Of a DNA stretch of 35,695 bases, positions 20,353-29,449 are shown in pieces. This stretch comes from Phoronis australis (Eukaryota; Phoronida; Phoronidae). Position numbers and translations under genes: made by a program. Every line of letters starts with the position of its first letter. The stretch's first letter is position 1. The stretch is from positions 1 to 35,695 of the forward strand of contig NMRA01001206.1 of the NCBI GenBank assembly GCA_002633005.1, read 5' to 3'. The notes under the pieces were generated by a model. It was given only the letters and a program-made list of their open reading frames with translations, was not told the origin of the DNA and made no database searches.

Positions 20353-20424
20353 CTATAACTCATCATGATCTCCATGGTCATGATCACCCCCCTCTTCAGA
20401 TGGACTCTCCTCACCCTCAGTTGG
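20353..20424 (-). CDS. CALR: Calreticulin last exon, His/Asp-rich tail and HDEL
   Basis: Acceptor TTTGCAG before 20424. It encodes PTEGEESPSEEGGDHDHGDH then DEL and TAG. The final HDEL is the ER-retrieval signal common in invertebrate calreticulins (mammals use KDEL). The DHDHGDHDEL ending is unusually histidine-rich. Confidence 0.96.
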   Translation of the reverse strand, partial: PTEGEESPSEEGGDHDHGDHDEL

Positions 20425-23400
20425 CTGCAAACACAAAACCAATCATTTAAATTATCTCTAAAAGAGCAGCCTACTCTCACTAACAATGGGACACAGTTAG
20501 GCAAGCTGTTGTTTCATATACATAAAATAAAAACCTATTGATCAACACCTTTACTGAGCCTGCTAGTTCATTCTCTTCCAAGTGCATTGCTTCTTCACAC
20601 AGCTTCAATTAACACACGCAAGTCTGCACTAGCGAATCGCTACTTTGTGAGAAGCCCAGCTGTCTAACAGCTCATAATGCTAACCTGTGCTGCACAAGAT
20701 ATAACTCTGATCACCACCATAAGATGGGGTTACTGAGACATGAACAGCTTACCTCTTCTGGTGTCTCCGGTTCCTCCTCTTCATCCTCATCATCTTCATT
20801 ATCTTCATCATCTTTTTTCTTGTCTTTTTCTTCCTCTTTTCTAAAAACAGAAGAGACTTTGCTATGAATTGAAACTGGGGAAACATGACCTAACAGAGCC
20901 CTAAGGACTCACAAAAAATCCCCAAATTTAGAAGGTTATTTGAGGTGCTGAGGGTGGACGCTTTTGACGTCTCCACACTGCACTCTCATAGACAACTAGC
21001 ATCTGTCACTTATATACAAATAATACAATAATAGAATACAAACGCAGTTACCACAAGGCTAGCCTTCTATATCAGAGTATAGGAAAGCAAATATAATGAC
21101 CTAGTTAACACAAATATAATGACCTAGTTAACACAAATATAATGACCTAGTTAACACAAATATAATGACCTAGTTAACACAAATATAATGACCTAGTTAA
21201 CACAAATAAAAAATGCACAATGACATTAAGTGATATAAGAATGAAGATTAATTCAAATAAAATCTGATTTTCATGTTACTATTCACTATACACTCTCCTT
21301 CACTATTTGTTACTAATCACTTTCAAGATGTCTTATCACTGTGAAGATTTATAAACAACTACATGTAAAGGAATGTAATTGTGTCAAAAGCAAATGTTTT
21401 GATTTTTACAGACCGACTAGTTATGCGTTGAATTAAATTTGTCATCAAACCTGTTCTGAACTGAGCTCCAGAGAACCAGTGTAGAAACAAAGCAAACCGA
21501 TTGGTGAGTAATACAAAATTGCATCTTTACCTCTTCTTCTCTTCTTCTTCGTTCTTCTTCCTCTCTTCTTCATCCTGAGCATCCTTCATCTTCTTCTCTC
21601 CTTCCTTTGTCTTCTCCCACAGTTCCTTGGCATTGGCCTCTGCCTCTTCAATACTGTCTGTGATTATCACGTTGTCGAAGATGGTGCCAGATTTCACCTA
21701 AACAGCAAACCAACTCCACCCTGTATTATCACAGCTCAAACATTTCGGTATCTCCCATCTCAGTCAGCTTAAAACTATCACTCCATGGCCATTTCATCCC
21801 GTGCTTGAAATCAAAACCTTTATTTTGATGTCAAGAAACAAAAAGTAGGCCATGTTGCCAAATGCTAAGTACATCTAGAAATGATCTCTAGAGAACCGAC
21901 GGCCACTACTTCTTCGGACCAAACTCAATCAAATTTCAAATCAGACAAGCAGTAACATCACATATTACATGCTCAATATCAACCAGTATCAAATTGTCAG
22001 TTATTTCGAATCCCAGAAACCAGCTCTAACTTGACAAAGGAACAAATCAAGACTAAGTTCACAACCGTAGATGGACCATAGAAAGGACGAGTTTAGTGCC
22101 ACTTTGAAAAACAGGAATTTGCCATTTCGGCAATTTCTTTTTAGTCATGTTGATAAGAGATCCCCATAACTAGAATTACTCACAATCACCAACAAATCAA
22201 ATTCAAGCAAACTTTAAGAACGGCTAGAAACAACAAAGAACACAGCCGCTGACTCTGCAAGTCATGTGACAATCTAGGACAAGCCTTACCTGCCATAAAT
22301 CAAACCCAATGGCACCAATGTCGTCATACTTGTACAGTGTATCGTCAGCTTGGTATGAAGGGTTGTCAATCTCGGGGTGGACCCACTTGCCTTTGTAGTC
22401 AGGGTTGTCGATTTGCTTTGGCTTCCATTCACCCTGAAATACACAGAGATGACATGCAATTCAAGAGACAGGTGGCACCACCAACACACTTCATGTCCTT
22501 ATCACTTCCACATCCATTCCAATTTAGTCATCCAATCAGAGATGACAAATATGATCCTAATCATAGTGTATATCCAAGTCAACAGTGACGGCTCTCTGTC
22601 CCCCCTCATGTGGCTTTCCTAATCTGAGTTGATAGTGACGGCTCTCTTTTCCAATCAAGAGTTAACGATGACTCCCATTTCCTACCCTTATTTATCTAAT
22701 CAGAGTTGACAGTGACAGCTCTGTCTGTCCCTGCCCATATGATTTTTCCAATCAGACTAGCCGATGTCTCTCAGTTCCAACTCACCTTTCTCCATAGCTA
22801 ACAGTGACAGCCTTCCAATCCCACGCATGTTATTTTTCCAATCAAAGTTCACAATAACCCTCAGCTCCTCCCTATACCATTCATCAAGAATCCTATTGGC
22901 TAGTTCAAACACTCACCNAGGACTTGTGAAGATACAAAGGTAAGCGTAAAAAATTAAAATTGCCACTAGGGGGCACACCGGTAGTCGGATCCGTTCAAAA
23001 GTTCGCACATGCCGTCCCATTCATGAATGGAACATATGTGCCAAATTTCATGAACGTATGTCAAAGGGTTTTGGAGATAGAGCAGCGGACGCCGCCCGGA
23101 TGGACGGACGGACGGACAGAGATGACGGCATAATGCGTCCACATATAAATATGTGGGCGCATAAAAATACAGTCACACATGACTCCTTGTTTATAGTGTA
23201 TTTTAAATAACCATCACTCTACACAAATTTACAGAAAAAAACATGGCAACAAATAAAAAAAATTAACATACCTTGCAGCGGATTTCCTTTTTGGTCAACA
23301 AGTTATTTCCTTTGTAATTGAAGATGACATGAACCTTCTTAGTGCCAGGTCCACAGATGTCAGGGCCTGGAGTAGATCACCAAACAACAAATAAGTCGTA

Positions 23401-26146
23401 AACTAAGAGCATGGCAAGAAGAAATGTTAAAAACACCTCTCACACGCTTAAATGAATAATAAGTGAGAGCTTACTAACTAGGGCCACATCAATCAAACAT
23501 TATATCTGTCAAAACACACATCCGTTGTGCATAGCTTTTTGAGGTCCACAATCAGCAGTAAATTACTATGGTCTTAAGCTCGTACTTACCAAACATGATC
23601 AGGTAGGGTGAATCGCCATGCATACTTTTCTGATCAAGATCGCTGGCGAAAACCTTAGCATAACCACCTCCGCAATCAATGTTCTGTTCGTGTTTTACAG
23701 TGAACTGGATGACAAGAGTCTTTCCTTCATTGCTGAAGCTATCGAATTTTGCTGATAATCCATAAAACCTAGCATCTTGGGATGTCTGGATTCCTAAATA
23801 AATAACAGTAATTAATATTAATAAGTGCCATTCATTAATATTTAAATGGCCAAAAGATACACACTGCATAAAATTAATTAACAAGAAATGGGACCAAGTG
23901 TGCACCGCAAGCAGTATACCTTTGGCATGGCATGGAACAACCAATAAAAAAGAGGAAAATTTTACAGGTGATGTATAGTTTTACAAGTAAACAGGCTTAT
24001 GTGTTTTAAAATTTAACTGCAAGAAATGTTTTTTGCATGAATAATGATGATATAAAAGAGGAGAAACTGGAAATCAAATAAGAGGAAATCCAAACCAAAA
24101 AAGAGGAAAATTCCAAGCTCTGCTTTAGGGGCCAGTAGGAAGCAATACAACAGTCAAAACCCCTGAAATGTCAACATTAGTTTTTGATAATAGAGTCAGA
24201 CATTGGAAGAATGAAAAGTAACAAAAATTACAATAGGTGGCTCCACAGTAGTGAACTCAATAAGAAAAAATCTAGTGATTTTAGTTATGATCCTGGCAAA
24301 AAGGTGAACAATACAAATCAAACTAAAGACAATAGTCACAGTATGGCAGAGTGTATCGAATCTGCCTGGAAATAATCTCTTTGCCAAATTTCCTGAAAAT
24401 CCGTTGAGTAACTCCAGATACAAGAGAAAACTAAAATTACCACCACAGACCCCTACGCAGTAGTTGGGTCCATGCGATGGTCCAAGTCATTCAGCATCAT
24501 CGGAACAGGTCTATGAAAATCTCATGGAGATCCTGCCAGGGGTTTAAGGGATACAGACATTAAATGCCAAAGAGAGGTCAGCAATATGCCTGCATGTGAA
24601 GTTGCGGACAAAATCCTTAACGAAATACAGAAATGATCCAGCAACAGCACAAAATGCATCAAGTATACAAAAGGGCAAGACCTCACATTTAAAAGATGCT
24701 CCTAATAGGTCAGAGTTTCTTACAGTAGTCATTGCGTACCTTTGTCCTTTTCAGCATCTCCGTAGAACTTGCCAGCACTCCACTTGAACGCTCCTGCTTC
24801 AGCCCCTTTCTTGGTTGATGACACCCACCTGTTTTCCCAGCCATCTACGAGGTAAAAACTACTCATTACAATGGCCATTCAACGACTCTTACAAAGCTCC
24901 TGCAAGTCACAATGCAATATGGCATACAGCTAAGCGTCAATTGGTAATTCTGTAGGCTGCGACTTTATTAATCTGGCACTATTCAGTGTTCTCAACAGAA
25001 CTAACTTGAGCTTTTAAGGTAATTGGCAAAACGGTGTAAATTGAATCAATGAGACCACCATCGTGTAATCAAAGTTAAGATTTTAGTAAACATTTTTGTC
25101 ACCAAGAATATTTTCGCAGACCTGTGCACCACCAAAATTACATAGTAGTACTATGAACAACAGATTTGCAGATTTTCACTTTTCTCTCAGGAGCATCTTT
25201 TTGCCCACTTTGCCAAATGAGGGACTCAATCGCGCCCAACCCCCCCTCGGTGGAGCAGGACACTGTGAATGGTATTGGGAGAAAGAACAATTCCTCATGG
25301 TTTGTTGAACCTGTTTTATGTAAATTAAAAGAGTTTTGTGTTTACTATGGACGGTTGAAGTGAAGCACCAATGGAATTTCTAGTCCGGAGTGCCATCCCT
25401 TGTAGTATAATAGTGTATTGGGGACGATCAGAAGCTCAGGACACCTGTGCATTGCAGGTGGTATAGTACACATTGTACGAAACAAGGCTGCTCTGGTTTT
25501 CCCATTGCATTGATCACTTGGAACAAACAGGATTAGCTTAAACGGTGTTCGAAGTCTTAATTTGAACACGATCGCGACTGGAGTACATGGATAAGACGTA
25601 TAAAATCAACTTCAACATCCAATATATGAAGAACATAAACATATGTTGTAAAGCGAACACCACAGAGCAACCTTTTCATATCTTCTGAACATATAGACAA
25701 GACATTACTCCATCTTGAAAATATGCGAAGTTTTGGTAGTTCATATTTGAGTCATTTGGCTGGTACAGTCTGGTCTGCTGACTGGTCAGGTTGGAAATTA
25801 CGTTCAATCAGATTGCTAAGTTTGTTAACATAGCAAATTAGCAGCTAACTTTAGAGCAACTAGGCTTAAACAACAACAACACAAATACTCTCGTCTGTTT
25901 TTGTCCTCGTACCATCGACAACGGCTCACTCACGAGCATAAACTACCACGAGAGTCTATTAGGAGTATTAGGATAGGAACACAACCGAACACATGGACTG
26001 CAATCAATCGCTGGCAGACATGGGAACTTAAAACCGGGTCTCACATTTCTTAAAATATACAAACCGTCAAACTTTTCTTGAAAGAGGATGGTAGCATGAA
26101 CACAAGAAGCAGCTAACAACGCTGCAAATGCAACTGCAATCTTCAT
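20353..26146 (-). CDS. CALR: Calreticulin, ER lectin chaperone (P-domain exon missing at a gap)
   Basis: Exons on - : 26146-26065, 24844-24740, 23793-23590, 23366-23272, [missing], 22433-22290, 21697-21531, 20840-20753, 20424-20353 (TAG 20355-20353). The visible protein is 318 residues. Seen: a signal peptide (MKIAVAFAALLAASCVHA), then TILFQEKFD, GKFYGDAEKDKGIQTSQDAR, the family signature KHEQNIDCGGGYAK, the second signature IMFGPDICG, IRCK, two GEWKP/GKWVHP-type P-domain repeats, DLWQVKSGTIFDN, an acidic lysine/glutamate tail and C-terminal HDEL. Family knowledge: calreticulin binds monoglucosylated glycoproteins with ERp57 and buffers ER calcium; HDEL retrieves it to the ER. About 108 residues, holding all three PEDWD-type repeats and the first GxWxPP-type repeat, are absent at the N at 22918. 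Exon phases agree across every other junction. It is divergent from gene 3 and convergent with Dab. Confidence 0.97.
20425..20752 (-). other. Calreticulin intron, 328 bases
   Basis: Nothing recognised beyond the splice sites. Confidence 0.8.
20753..20840 (-). CDS. CALR: Calreticulin exon, acidic calcium-binding C-domain
   Basis: Acceptor TTTTTAG, donor GAG|GTAAGC. It encodes KEEEKDKKKDDEDNEDDEDE then EEEPETPEE. This run of acidic residues corresponds to the low-affinity, high-capacity calcium store of the family. Confidence 0.96.
20841..21530 (-). other. Calreticulin intron with 23-bp repeat
   Basis: Non-coding. It holds five copies of a 23-bp repeat (21089-21203); otherwise AT-rich. Confidence 0.85.
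21089..21203. repeat. 23-bp tandem repeat, 5 perfect copies
   Basis: The unit AAATATAATGACCTAGTTAA plus CAC repeats five times without a mismatch, followed by a diverging AAATAAAAAATGC. Confidence 0.95.
21531..21697 (-). CDS. CALR: Calreticulin exon, end of globular domain and start of C-domain
   Basis: Acceptor TGTTTAG, donor AG|GTAAAG. It encodes VKSGTIFDNVIITDSIEEAE followed by ANAKELWEKTKEGEKKMKDA and a charged run. The last two bases plus the first base of the next exon make Arg. Confidence 0.97.
21698..22289 (-). other. Calreticulin intron, 0.6 kb
   Basis: No repeat or coding signal recognised. Confidence 0.8.
22290..22433 (-). CDS. CALR: Calreticulin exon, end of P-domain
   Basis: Acceptor ATTTCAG, donor CAG|GTAAGG; 48 codons, phase 0. 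It encodes GEWKPKQIDNPDYKGKWVHP then EIDNPSYQADDTLYKYDDIG and AIGFDLWQ. The two NPxY repeats are the second and third of the usual three; the first belongs to the missing exon. Confidence 0.97.
22434..22917 (-). other. Calreticulin intron remnant left of the gap, degenerate repeat
   Basis: On + , variants of CCAATCAGAGTTGACAGTGA then CAGCTCTCTGTCCC recur roughly every 70-90 bases from 22532 to 22862, so this is a decayed tandem array. At its right end, 22911-22917 reads as a donor on - : N, G, then GTGAGTG. Confidence 0.75.
22911..22920 (-). other. Assembly gap (N) removing the main calreticulin P-domain exon
   Basis: A single N sits at 22918. On the - strand it is followed directly by G and a strong donor GTGAGTG, as expected for the 3' end of an exon ending in AAG. 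Nothing on either side encodes the PEDWD repeats, yet the exon before ends at IRCK and the exon after starts at GEWKP in phase 0. The missing coding part should be about 325 bases. Confidence 0.85.
22919..23271 (-). repeat. Calreticulin intron right of the gap, interspersed repeat
   Basis: Within about 22960-23165 lie a CTCF-like motif (22963-22977), the sentence-like CCAAATTTCATGAACGTATG followed by TCAAAGGGTTTTGGAGATAG, a GGAC run (GGATGGACGGACGGACGGAC), and a hairpin ATGCGTCCACAT / ATGTGGGCGCAT (one mismatch). This mix differs from the surrounding intron and looks like a dispersed non-coding element. I cannot assign a class. Confidence 0.55.
22963..22977 (+). promoter_or_regulatory. CTCF-like motif, nearly perfect
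   Basis: CCACTAGGGGGCACA matches the animal CTCF core CCASYAGRKGGCRSY at 14 of 15 positions. It sits at the edge of an interspersed repeat in the calreticulin intron, so it may be repeat-borne. Binding is not shown. Confidence 0.4.
23272..23366 (-). CDS. CALR: Calreticulin exon, N-domain second signature
   Basis: Acceptor CTCCAG, donor AAG|GTATGT. With the split Gly it reads GPDICGPGTKKVHVIFNYKG then NNLLTKKEIRCK. It holds the second Cys of the conserved disulfide and the later free Cys. Confidence 0.97.
23590..23793 (-). CDS. CALR: Calreticulin exon, lectin N-domain
   Basis: Acceptor ATTTAG, donor G|GTAAGT. It encodes IQTSQDARFYGLSAKFDSFS then NEGKTLVIQFTVKHEQNIDC, GGGYAKVF and HGDSPYLIMF. 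KHEQNIDCGGGY is the calreticulin/calnexin signature. Confidence 0.98.
23794..24739 (-). other. Calreticulin intron, 0.95 kb
   Basis: No clear repeat or coding signal; short open frames on both strands lack features. Confidence 0.8.
24740..24844 (-). CDS. CALR: Calreticulin exon, start of lectin domain
   Basis: Acceptor CTCGTAG, donor G|GTACGC. It reads GWENRWVSSTKKGAEAGAFK then WSAGKFYGDAEKDK, matching the GW...RW...GKFYGDxxxDK pattern of the family. Confidence 0.97.
24845..26064 (-). other. Calreticulin first intron, 1.2 kb
   Basis: I see no repeat or coding feature. Confidence 0.75.
26065..26146 (-). CDS. CALR: Calreticulin first coding exon, signal peptide
   Basis: The ATG at 26146-26144 opens MKIAVAFAALLAASCVHATI then LFQEKFD, a classic signal peptide with likely cleavage after CVHA. 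The donor G|GTTTGT is at 26064. An in-frame ATG six codons upstream (MYFSQN) is possible but would precede the signal peptide with polar residues, so the inner ATG is preferred. Confidence 0.93.
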
Positions 26147-26211
26147 GTTTTGGGAAAAATACAAGAAAACAACCGCCTGTCTCTGTCCACAAACCCCCTT
26201 TTACACCTAAA

Positions 26212-26300
26212 CGTGGGAAAGGAATACAATACCACGTGACCAAGTACAGATGGAGGTCTCCTATTGGTCAATGAGTTGAAACCAATCAGAAATCAACACG
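26212..26300 (-). promoter_or_regulatory. Calreticulin proximal promoter with ER-stress-element-like sites
   Basis: Within 160 bases of the start codon: CCAAT-N9-ACACG on + (26282-26300), one mismatch from the ERSE consensus CCAAT-N9-CCACG; CCAAT-N9-CCATC on - (26267-26249), two mismatches; a palindromic CACGTG (26233-26238) inside CCACGTGACC; and CCCACG on - (26217-26212). Vertebrate calreticulin promoters carry ERSEs bound by NF-Y with ATF6/XBP1. A weak TATA-like TGTAAAA lies near 26200 on -. Function is inferred. Confidence 0.5.
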
Positions 26301-26644
26301 AGTTAGCTTTCGGTAAATTCCGTTGTAACACGGCTGATCCCGAATCCGGAAACAGAATAGGTTTATGGGAAGTCTTGCGAGCGGAAGTATTTAACTTTTT
26401 TAAACCAGTTGGTTTTGTTGTTGAGTTATTGAAGGGATGGTTTGGTAAAAACATTGCTGTGTGAGTGCCCGATTAACACTAACCTCGTAGAAATTACCTT
26501 AGACCCACCTAATTCCATAATCGTAAGGATACTTAAAGCGACTGAATTTGCTCTAAGTGTTATATAAAATAAAGTGAAAGTGTACATTACAGACGGTACA
26601 GTATCGCAGACAACAAGTAAAAGTTAAACATTCAATGGTGCGTT

Positions 26645-27002
26645 GTGTTATAATTAACTTTTGCGTAGAGAGGGAACCATAGGAGGCCGTCGACGTATTT
26701 AACTCTCTCCAACAAATACTCCTGTTATCAAACTTTTTCTTCAAGCAGCCCCTCGTTAATTTTCTAAAATCTGTAACTCAACCATTTTTAACACAGCTAG
26801 TGCGTGCCAGGCCCAGGCCAGGGGACATGACCTGGCGTGCGCAGTGTTAAAAATGGTGAGTTACCAGTCTTGGGAACTGAACGAAGGACTGCTCAAAGAA
26901 AAAGTTCGACAACGGGAGTATTTGTTCGAGTTGGAAGGAATTACATATATCGATGGCCTCCTAAGCCTAAGGTGTCCCGTGAGCAAAGGGTATTTATAAC
27001 AA
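26645..27002. repeat. Large inverted duplication with decayed MADF/SANT-like coding fragment
   Basis: The two arms (about 26645-26796 and 26847-27002) are diverged reverse complements around a core where CCATTTTTAACAC (left) pairs with GTGTTAAAAATGG (right). The right arm on + reads an open MVSYQSW, ELNEGLLKEKVRQREYLFE, ITYIDGLLSL and stops after 48 codons. The left arm on - reads the related INEGLLEEKV, two stops, then EYLLERVKYVDGLL. The pattern W..LL.E.VR.R..L(F/Y) resembles MADF or Myb/SANT-like domains common in transposons, but this is inference. Confidence 0.6.
26853..26999 (+). pseudogene. Short MADF/SANT-like frame, likely transposon fragment
   Basis: A 48-codon frame begins at the ATG at 26853 (in the right arm of the inverted duplication) and ends at TAA. 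It carries LLKEKVRQREYLFE, resembling the first helix pair of a MADF/Myb-SANT DNA-binding domain. A complete domain would be about 80-90 residues, so this is a fragment. No exon continuing it was found. Confidence 0.3.
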
Positions 27003-29315
27003 TGTGACTCTGATGTTTTAGTCAGTGCAAGGCATAATTCGTCGAAAAGCTTCCGGCATCTATGAATCACCTTAGGAGCTCCACGAGTCCACGGTCCCAC
27101 TTATATGTAGTACTAGTACTGCAGTCACAACACTCAACAGACAACAATCTGACAATGACCAAGTCCAAGACTTGCCCGTCTATGGCAAGGCATTCGAACA
27201 GGTCCAGTGTAGTAGACATTTGCACCGTCGTCTCCACTTGCCGCAGTAGAGACAGTAGTCAATCCATAAGCCACCAATTATGCTGTGGAAACTCTTCAAC
27301 GAATTATGCATCATACTGATTAATGATCAATGTTATCTTGTACCTTTCGTCACGCGCTTGTCGTTGATGTTTCATATGACTTTAGCGCCTTCTAACTGGA
27401 AAACAAGCTTCTATAATCAAAGTTTTTTTCGAACAATCTATCATCCGGTAACTGACTGTCTTTGCCCAGCTCAGGCCACTGTGTAGCCTGTAAGAGGTAT
27501 GTTCTGAAAAGATTGAAACATGGTAAGCTTTCGTGATCTTGGAATGTGTCTGAACCATGAAAATATTAATTTTTTGTCAAGTCTAGCATCGGACGTTCGG
27601 GTGCTTCAAATCCAAATGACATGTGTACCCCTCAAAACCGTAACTTACAAACTGAAGCGTTATCTTCCACAGCTGATTACTTAGTTGTAAATGACAAGAT
27701 CCAACTTTCATGCACGCACCCAGGGGGGGGGGCTCGAATGAGCACAGGTCACAGTTCTGAAGGTCGTACCCGTTTTTTTTTAGTCCCGCCGCATTTTGTC
27801 AGCAAAAGGTCCACATCGCCAGAAATTCGAGCCCCACCGTATTAAAGGCTGAGTGCGCGCATGACTAAGGAACTTACCGGTATGTGCAAAAATCTAGCAA
27901 AGTGGGGAAGTTGCTTGTGTCAATTTGCAAAAATTTGAAGTTGTCCCATTTTGAAACTTGCATCAAATTGTGATAGCCTACTAGTAGTGATTATCTATTT
28001 GTGTAGTTGTGAGATTCAAATGACACTGTCTTGTCCGTTACAACCATTTGCTAGAAGTGCAATATAATTGTTGTCTTAATGTCATTGATAGCGTTACAAC
28101 AGTCCTGTTCAGATACGTGCACATCAGTTTGATGAGTTAAAGATCACACTACGTTAGTCGAACTATTTGTTACAAGATGTTCTGTAACTCCTGCAGTGCT
28201 ATCTATTGTTGGCTACTTATAATAATTTAATGGCATTTACGTGCATCAGTTTCTTTTTGTTACAAGAAAGTCAGTCAACAATTTCAAAATCGTGAAAAGA
28301 ATCCTACTTTTCCACCCTAAGTTATCGGCTGTGATTGGCCAACTCGACCGGATTGCGTGTCGTGGAATCGGGCAGTTTAGATCAAAGACACTTAGCTGCC
28401 GAGGTTAATTAAATCGCCTCAGGCTCATCATGTTAACGTTCTCTCAGTAATGAGACCATCATAAACACGTTGGGAGTGACAATAGTTTCTTTTGAAAGTT
28501 TATAATTGTTTTGAATAGTTTTTGAATAGGATTTTGAATTTTGAAAATTGGACAAGAAATATGACTTTTGTGACTTAAAACATTTCCTTAAGGTTGCAAT
28601 AATAAGGTGTTCATTATTAATTCTCCTGGTTGTGCAACACAATTGGGCCAATTACCAAACCACCAGGCAGCAGTTGGATTTTGAGGTAAGCCATGAGTCA
28701 TCGAACAATTCTTGGCATGATTGTAGGCTTGTGGCATTTTCACAGTTTTTTGTTTTTGTTTTGGCTGCATGTGAGGTGGTTACAACTTCCATCAAACACA
28801 AATCTGTTCAGAATTTTTATTTTCTGACTGATAAAGCAATGAAGTGAAATTTATTCGTGTAACTTGTCGTGAACTCTGTGCAAACTTCCAAAAAAGAACG
28901 GGGTACTGAAGTGTAAGCAAGAACACGAAGTTGGCCAGCAAGTGCCGCTCTATTTCATGGCACTCAAAGTTTATGCACATGCTCGCTCCACCAATTCAGT
29001 TGCAGAATAACTGGTTAAATGGCATTGCTTTCATGCCGGTTACTAACTTAGCTAACCAAGGAAGAGTGCAGTTTTTAAAATGGCGTTAATTTTTGTCACA
29101 TTTTATTTCACTAGTTTTGCCTATTTGTTCCGAGCTCTATATTATACACGTATGTTCCAAGACTGTTGCTTCACTTTATGATAACTCCTCAAGTTGACTG
29201 GTAGGCAACAACTCCATCTTGTTTGAAAATATTAAGTTACCAGACATTCAGCAGAGGGTGAATACAAGATTTTAAAGATCTTGATCGTTTTTATCACACT
29301 TGTGTGTCTTTCTAG

Positions 29316-29449
29316 GGGACTGCACCATGTATAGGAAGAACAATGCCTCGGCTCTGTTGCAGAAGGCTTCATCTCAGCTGAGTGGACAGAAGCCAACCTC
29401 TAGAGGTGTGGCAAGAACATATGAGGGTGACAGTGAAGAGGAAATTGAT
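29316..29449 (+). CDS. Gene 3 first coding exon
   Basis: Acceptor TTTCTAG at 29315; ATG 29327 opens MYRKNNASALLQKASSQLSG then QKPTSRGVARTYEGDSEEEI. Two donors fit in phase: GAT|GTAACT at 29450 (preferred) or GAT|GTATAG at 29468, which adds VTMTVD. Upstream of the ATG the exon is presumably 5' UTR. Confidence 0.6.

Larger units (their letters stand above)
26147..29315. other. Head-to-head intergenic region, calreticulin and gene 3
   Basis: Non-coding apart from unidentified short frames. It contains CCAAT boxes and ERSE-like sites (26212-26300), a CpG-richer stretch (about 26296-26400), the inverted duplication (26645-27002), a G-run at 27723-27732 and another CpG-richer stretch with an inverted CCAAT box near 28330-28400. 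A non-coding first exon of gene 3 could end at the donor-like GAG|GTAAGCC at 28685, but nothing proves it. Confidence 0.6.

Noticed and set aside
21089-21203. Homology between the two 23-bp repeats (12189 and 21089)
   Set aside because: The units do not align beyond a short AATGAC match; equal period looks coincidental.
22434-22917. Search for the missing P-domain exon in the intron left of the N
   Set aside because: No frame encodes PEDWD or GxWxPP motifs; the stretch is a decayed repeat.
26264-26464. A 66-codon frame upstream of calreticulin
   Set aside because: It overlaps the promoter CCAAT boxes and CpG-rich stretch and shows no protein family signal.
28548-28847. A 99-codon + frame as the N-terminus of gene 3
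   Set aside because: It has no resemblance to the rest of gene 3 and runs through a donor-like GAG|GTAAGCC at 28685; at most a non-coding first exon lies here.
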